DNA of 7,668 nt from Holophagae bacterium (GTDB lineage Bacteria > Acidobacteriota > Thermoanaerobaculia > Thermoanaerobaculales > Sulfomarinibacteraceae): NCBI GenBank assembly GCA_030637505.1, contig DAOWGJ010000074.1:1-7668 (forward strand), written 5' to 3'. The position numbers and the translations under genes were made by a program. The notes beneath the pieces are model-generated. The model had not been told where the DNA came from, did not search any database, and saw only the letters and a list, made by a program, of their open reading frames with translations. Below, piece after piece: positions 6,284-7,668 of this stretch (the first letter of the stretch is position 1; each line of letters begins with the position of its first letter).

Positions 6284-6929
6284 CGGTTGGCAGTTTCAAC
6301 GTCAGCAAATGGTTGCCGCCCTTCGGTCCGGTGGTATCAAGGACGAACGGGTACTCGAGGCGATGGGCGAGGTGCCCCGGCATCTCTTCCTGCCTGAGGC
6401 CTACCGCTCCCAGGCCTATTCCCCGGATAACTCAGTCAACATCGGTGAGGGTCAGACAATCTCTCAGGCCAGGGTCGTCGCGACGATGACAGAGGCCGCC
6501 CAGGTTGGTCCGGATGACCGGGTCCTGGAGATCGGAACCGGGTCGGGTTATCAGGCGGCTGTGTTGGCGCGATTGGCCAGGTTTGTTTGTACTGTCGAGC
6601 GTATTCCGAAACTGGCCCGAAGCGCCAAACAGCGGTTGGATGCTCTGGGATTCGAGAACATCAGCGTCAAGGCAATGGACGGCACTCTGGGCTGGAGGGC
6701 GCAGGGACCCTACGCCGTGATCCTGGTGACTGCCGGCGCGCCCGATGTTCCCGAAGCACTCCTGCAGCAGCTCAGCGACGGCGGTCGGCTGGTTCTGCCC
6801 GTTGGTCCGCGGGAGCAACAGGTTCTCAAGGTCATCGAACGACGAGGAGAGAGATTCATGGCTCGAGACTTGAGAGAGGCCACTTTTGTGCCCCTGATCG
6901 GACGCTTCGGCTGGGATGTCGAACAATGA
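6276..6929 (+). CDS. pcm: protein-L-isoaspartate O-methyltransferase
   Basis: This 217-residue enzyme uses S-adenosylmethionine to methylate L-isoaspartyl residues in damaged proteins, starting their repair to aspartate. Visible motifs are VPRHLFLP (33-40), GEGQTISQ (57-64), the SAM-binding motif VLEIGTGSGYQAAVLA (83-98), the acidic end of the second strand (VERI, 107-110), DGTLGW (135-140) and the C-terminal FVPLIGRFGW (204-213). The length is normal for the family. The start is a GTG at 6276, which is supported by AGGGAG at 6263-6268 with 7-base spacing. The alternative ATG at 6309 (residue 12) has no ribosome binding site and would remove the first helix. The gene overlaps the end of surE by 8 bases in another frame, so translational coupling is likely. 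Confidence 0.95.
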   Translation: MHDGWQFQRQQMVAALRSGGIKDERVLEAMGEVPRHLFLPEAYRSQAYSPDNSVNIGEGQTISQARVVATMTEAAQVGPDDRVLEIGTGSGYQAAVLARLARFVCTVERIPKLARSAKQRLDALGFENISVKAMDGTLGWRAQGPYAVILVTAGAPDVPEALLQQLSDGGRLVLPVGPREQQVLKVIERRGERFMARDLREATFVPLIGRFGWDVEQ

Positions 6930-7093
6930 GCGTGTACCGAATAGAATCAGCTGTGCCTTTCGGGTGCCGTAACGGCCGTTCTTTGTTCCATTTTCGGCTC
7001 GTACGCTCAGTACAGCGCCTCGAATGGGCCTCGAACGGCACTTTACGGCCCTCCGAAATCCTTCCGCCGTCTATCCGGTACAAGCTCCAATGA
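6926..7093 (+). CDS. doubtful 55-codon ORF between pcm and the DedA-type gene
   Basis: The ATG at 6926-6928 overlaps the pcm stop as ATGA, and the TGA at 7091-7093 overlaps the next gene's ATG, again as ATGA. That is the arrangement of translationally coupled genes. Against this, the product (starting MSVYRIESAVPFGCRNGR) is rich in Arg and Ser, shows no recognisable domain or hydrophobic segment, and uses codons such as ATA, TTA, GTA and TCA more than its neighbours. No clear ribosome binding site precedes it; coupling from pcm would have to supply initiation. The stretch also contains an 11-bp tandem duplication and a distant 7-bp inverted pair, GTGCCGT (6964-6970) and ACGGCAC (7035-7041). 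These fit a structured spacer or dispersed repeat equally well. Confidence 0.25.
   Translation: MSVYRIESAVPFGCRNGRSLFHFRLVRSVQRLEWASNGTLRPSEILPPSIRYKLQ
7017..7038. repeat. 11-bp tandem duplication
   Basis: GCCTCGAATGG (7017-7027) is followed directly by GCCTCGAACGG (7028-7038), differing at one base of eleven. It lies in the gap between pcm and the DedA-type gene. Confidence 0.7.
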
Positions 7094-7668
7094 GCTGGCT
7101 CCACCAGTTGAAAGAGGGAATTTTTGGATGGATGGAGGGTCTGGCGGCATCCGATCATCCGGGTCTCTGGCTTTTCATGCTGGCCTTCGCAGAGAGTTCG
7201 TTCTTTCCGCTTCCGCCTGACATTCTTCTGATCGCCCTCGGCGTGGCGGACCCGGAGATGGCCCTTGTCTACGGCGTGATATGCACCGTCGCCAGCGTAC
7301 TCGGTGGCGGGCTGGGTTACGGTATCGGGAAGTGGGGCGGACGGCCGATCCTCTACCGATTCTTCAACGAGAACAAGATTCACGCAGTTGAGAAATTGTA
7401 TGAGCGTTACAATGCGTGGGCCACCGGAATCGCCGGTCTGACGCCGATCCCCTACAAAGTCTTCACCATCGGTGGCGGCGCCTTCAAGATCAACTTCAAG
7501 ATCTTCATGCTGGCCTCTCTGGCATCCCGCGGCCTCCGTTTTATGGCCGAAGCCATTCTGCTCTACTTTTTCGGAGACCGAATCCGAGTCTTTCTTTTCG
7601 ATTACTTCAACTGGATTTCCCTGGCCTTTGTTGTGATGCTGGTAGGGGGTTTCTGGGCTGTCCAGCAC
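7090..7668 (+). CDS. DedA/YqaA-type (SNARE-associated family) membrane protein, 3' end cut by window
   Basis: The frame is open from the ATG at 7090 through the last base, giving 193 residues. The YqaA-like members are about 195-200 long, so only a few residues should be missing. DedA-superfamily proteins are inner-membrane proteins linked to membrane homeostasis and, in several members, to lipid flipping. Visible motifs are FAESSFFPLPPDILLI (33-48), with Glu35 and the Pro-rich re-entrant loop ending in Asp44, then TPIPYKVFTIGGG (118-130) and SRGLRFMAEA (146-155), with Arg147, Arg150 and Glu154. Hydrophobic stretches lie at about 25-55, 60-82, 113-135, 137-162 and 172-193. No good ribosome binding site precedes 7090. 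An in-frame ATG at 7132 has GAGGGA 12 bases upstream, but starting there would shorten the N-terminus. The position after surE-pcm suggests co-transcription. The specific substrate is unknown. Confidence 0.85.
   Translation, partial: MSWLHQLKEGIFGWMEGLAASDHPGLWLFMLAFAESSFFPLPPDILLIALGVADPEMALVYGVICTVASVLGGGLGYGIGKWGGRPILYRFFNENKIHAVEKLYERYNAWATGIAGLTPIPYKVFTIGGGAFKINFKIFMLASLASRGLRFMAEAILLYFFGDRIRVFLFDYFNWISLAFVVMLVGGFWAVQH

Noticed and set aside
6856..7668. Long open frame on the minus strand over the pcm end and the DedA-type gene
   Set aside because: It is the antisense shadow of the well-supported DedA-type gene. Its product is low in hydrophobic residues and rich in charged and polar ones, with no recognisable motif.

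Overview
This window looks like chromosomal DNA from a GC-rich anaerobic bacterium. A relative of the Desulfobacterota (the former Deltaproteobacteria) is the best guess. That rests on gene content: an oxygen-sensitive 2-oxoacid:ferredoxin oxidoreductase beside an ADP-forming acyl-CoA synthetase, and a surE-pcm-DedA/YqaA gene string. It is an inference, because no rRNA or other phylogenetic marker is present. I see no mobile element, CRISPR array, tRNA or rRNA.

Layout. (1) Positions 116-340, plus strand: a 74-residue protein with two predicted membrane segments and no recognised family. (2) Positions 337-5117, minus strand: a probable three-gene operon transcribed iorA, iorB, then an ADP-forming acyl-CoA synthetase. 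The last gene meets the small membrane-protein gene tail to tail, and the two overlap by 4 bases. A 35-bp heptameric tandem repeat lies between iorB and the synthetase gene. (3) Positions 5118-5509: a 392-base divergent intergenic region with no convincing gene but several strong perfect or near-perfect stems. (4) Positions 5510-7668, plus strand: surE, pcm (overlapping surE by 8 bases), a 160-base gap holding a doubtful 55-codon ORF joined to both neighbours by ATGA overlaps, and a DedA/YqaA-type membrane protein cut by the window edge.

How the genes work together. IorAB oxidatively decarboxylates arylpyruvates (or other 2-oxoacids) to acyl-CoA and passes electrons to ferredoxin. The ADP-forming synthetase can then convert acyl-CoA, ADP and phosphate to free acid, CoA and ATP. 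Together they form a substrate-level phosphorylation module for amino-acid (probably aromatic) degradation, or, run backwards, for assimilation of aryl acids. Two features are atypical. IorA stops before the usual C-terminal ferredoxin-like domain while keeping cysteines that could hold one proximal cluster. The synthetase has its ATP-grasp half first. The plus-strand group is a maintenance set: a SurE nucleotidase, an isoaspartyl-protein repair methyltransferase and a DedA-type membrane protein.

Most of the window is ordinary metabolism and housekeeping. I do not see a clear new defence or mobile system. The best leads are the ferredoxin-less IorA, the hairpin-rich divergent region, and the 160-base ATGA-bounded stretch between pcm and the DedA gene.
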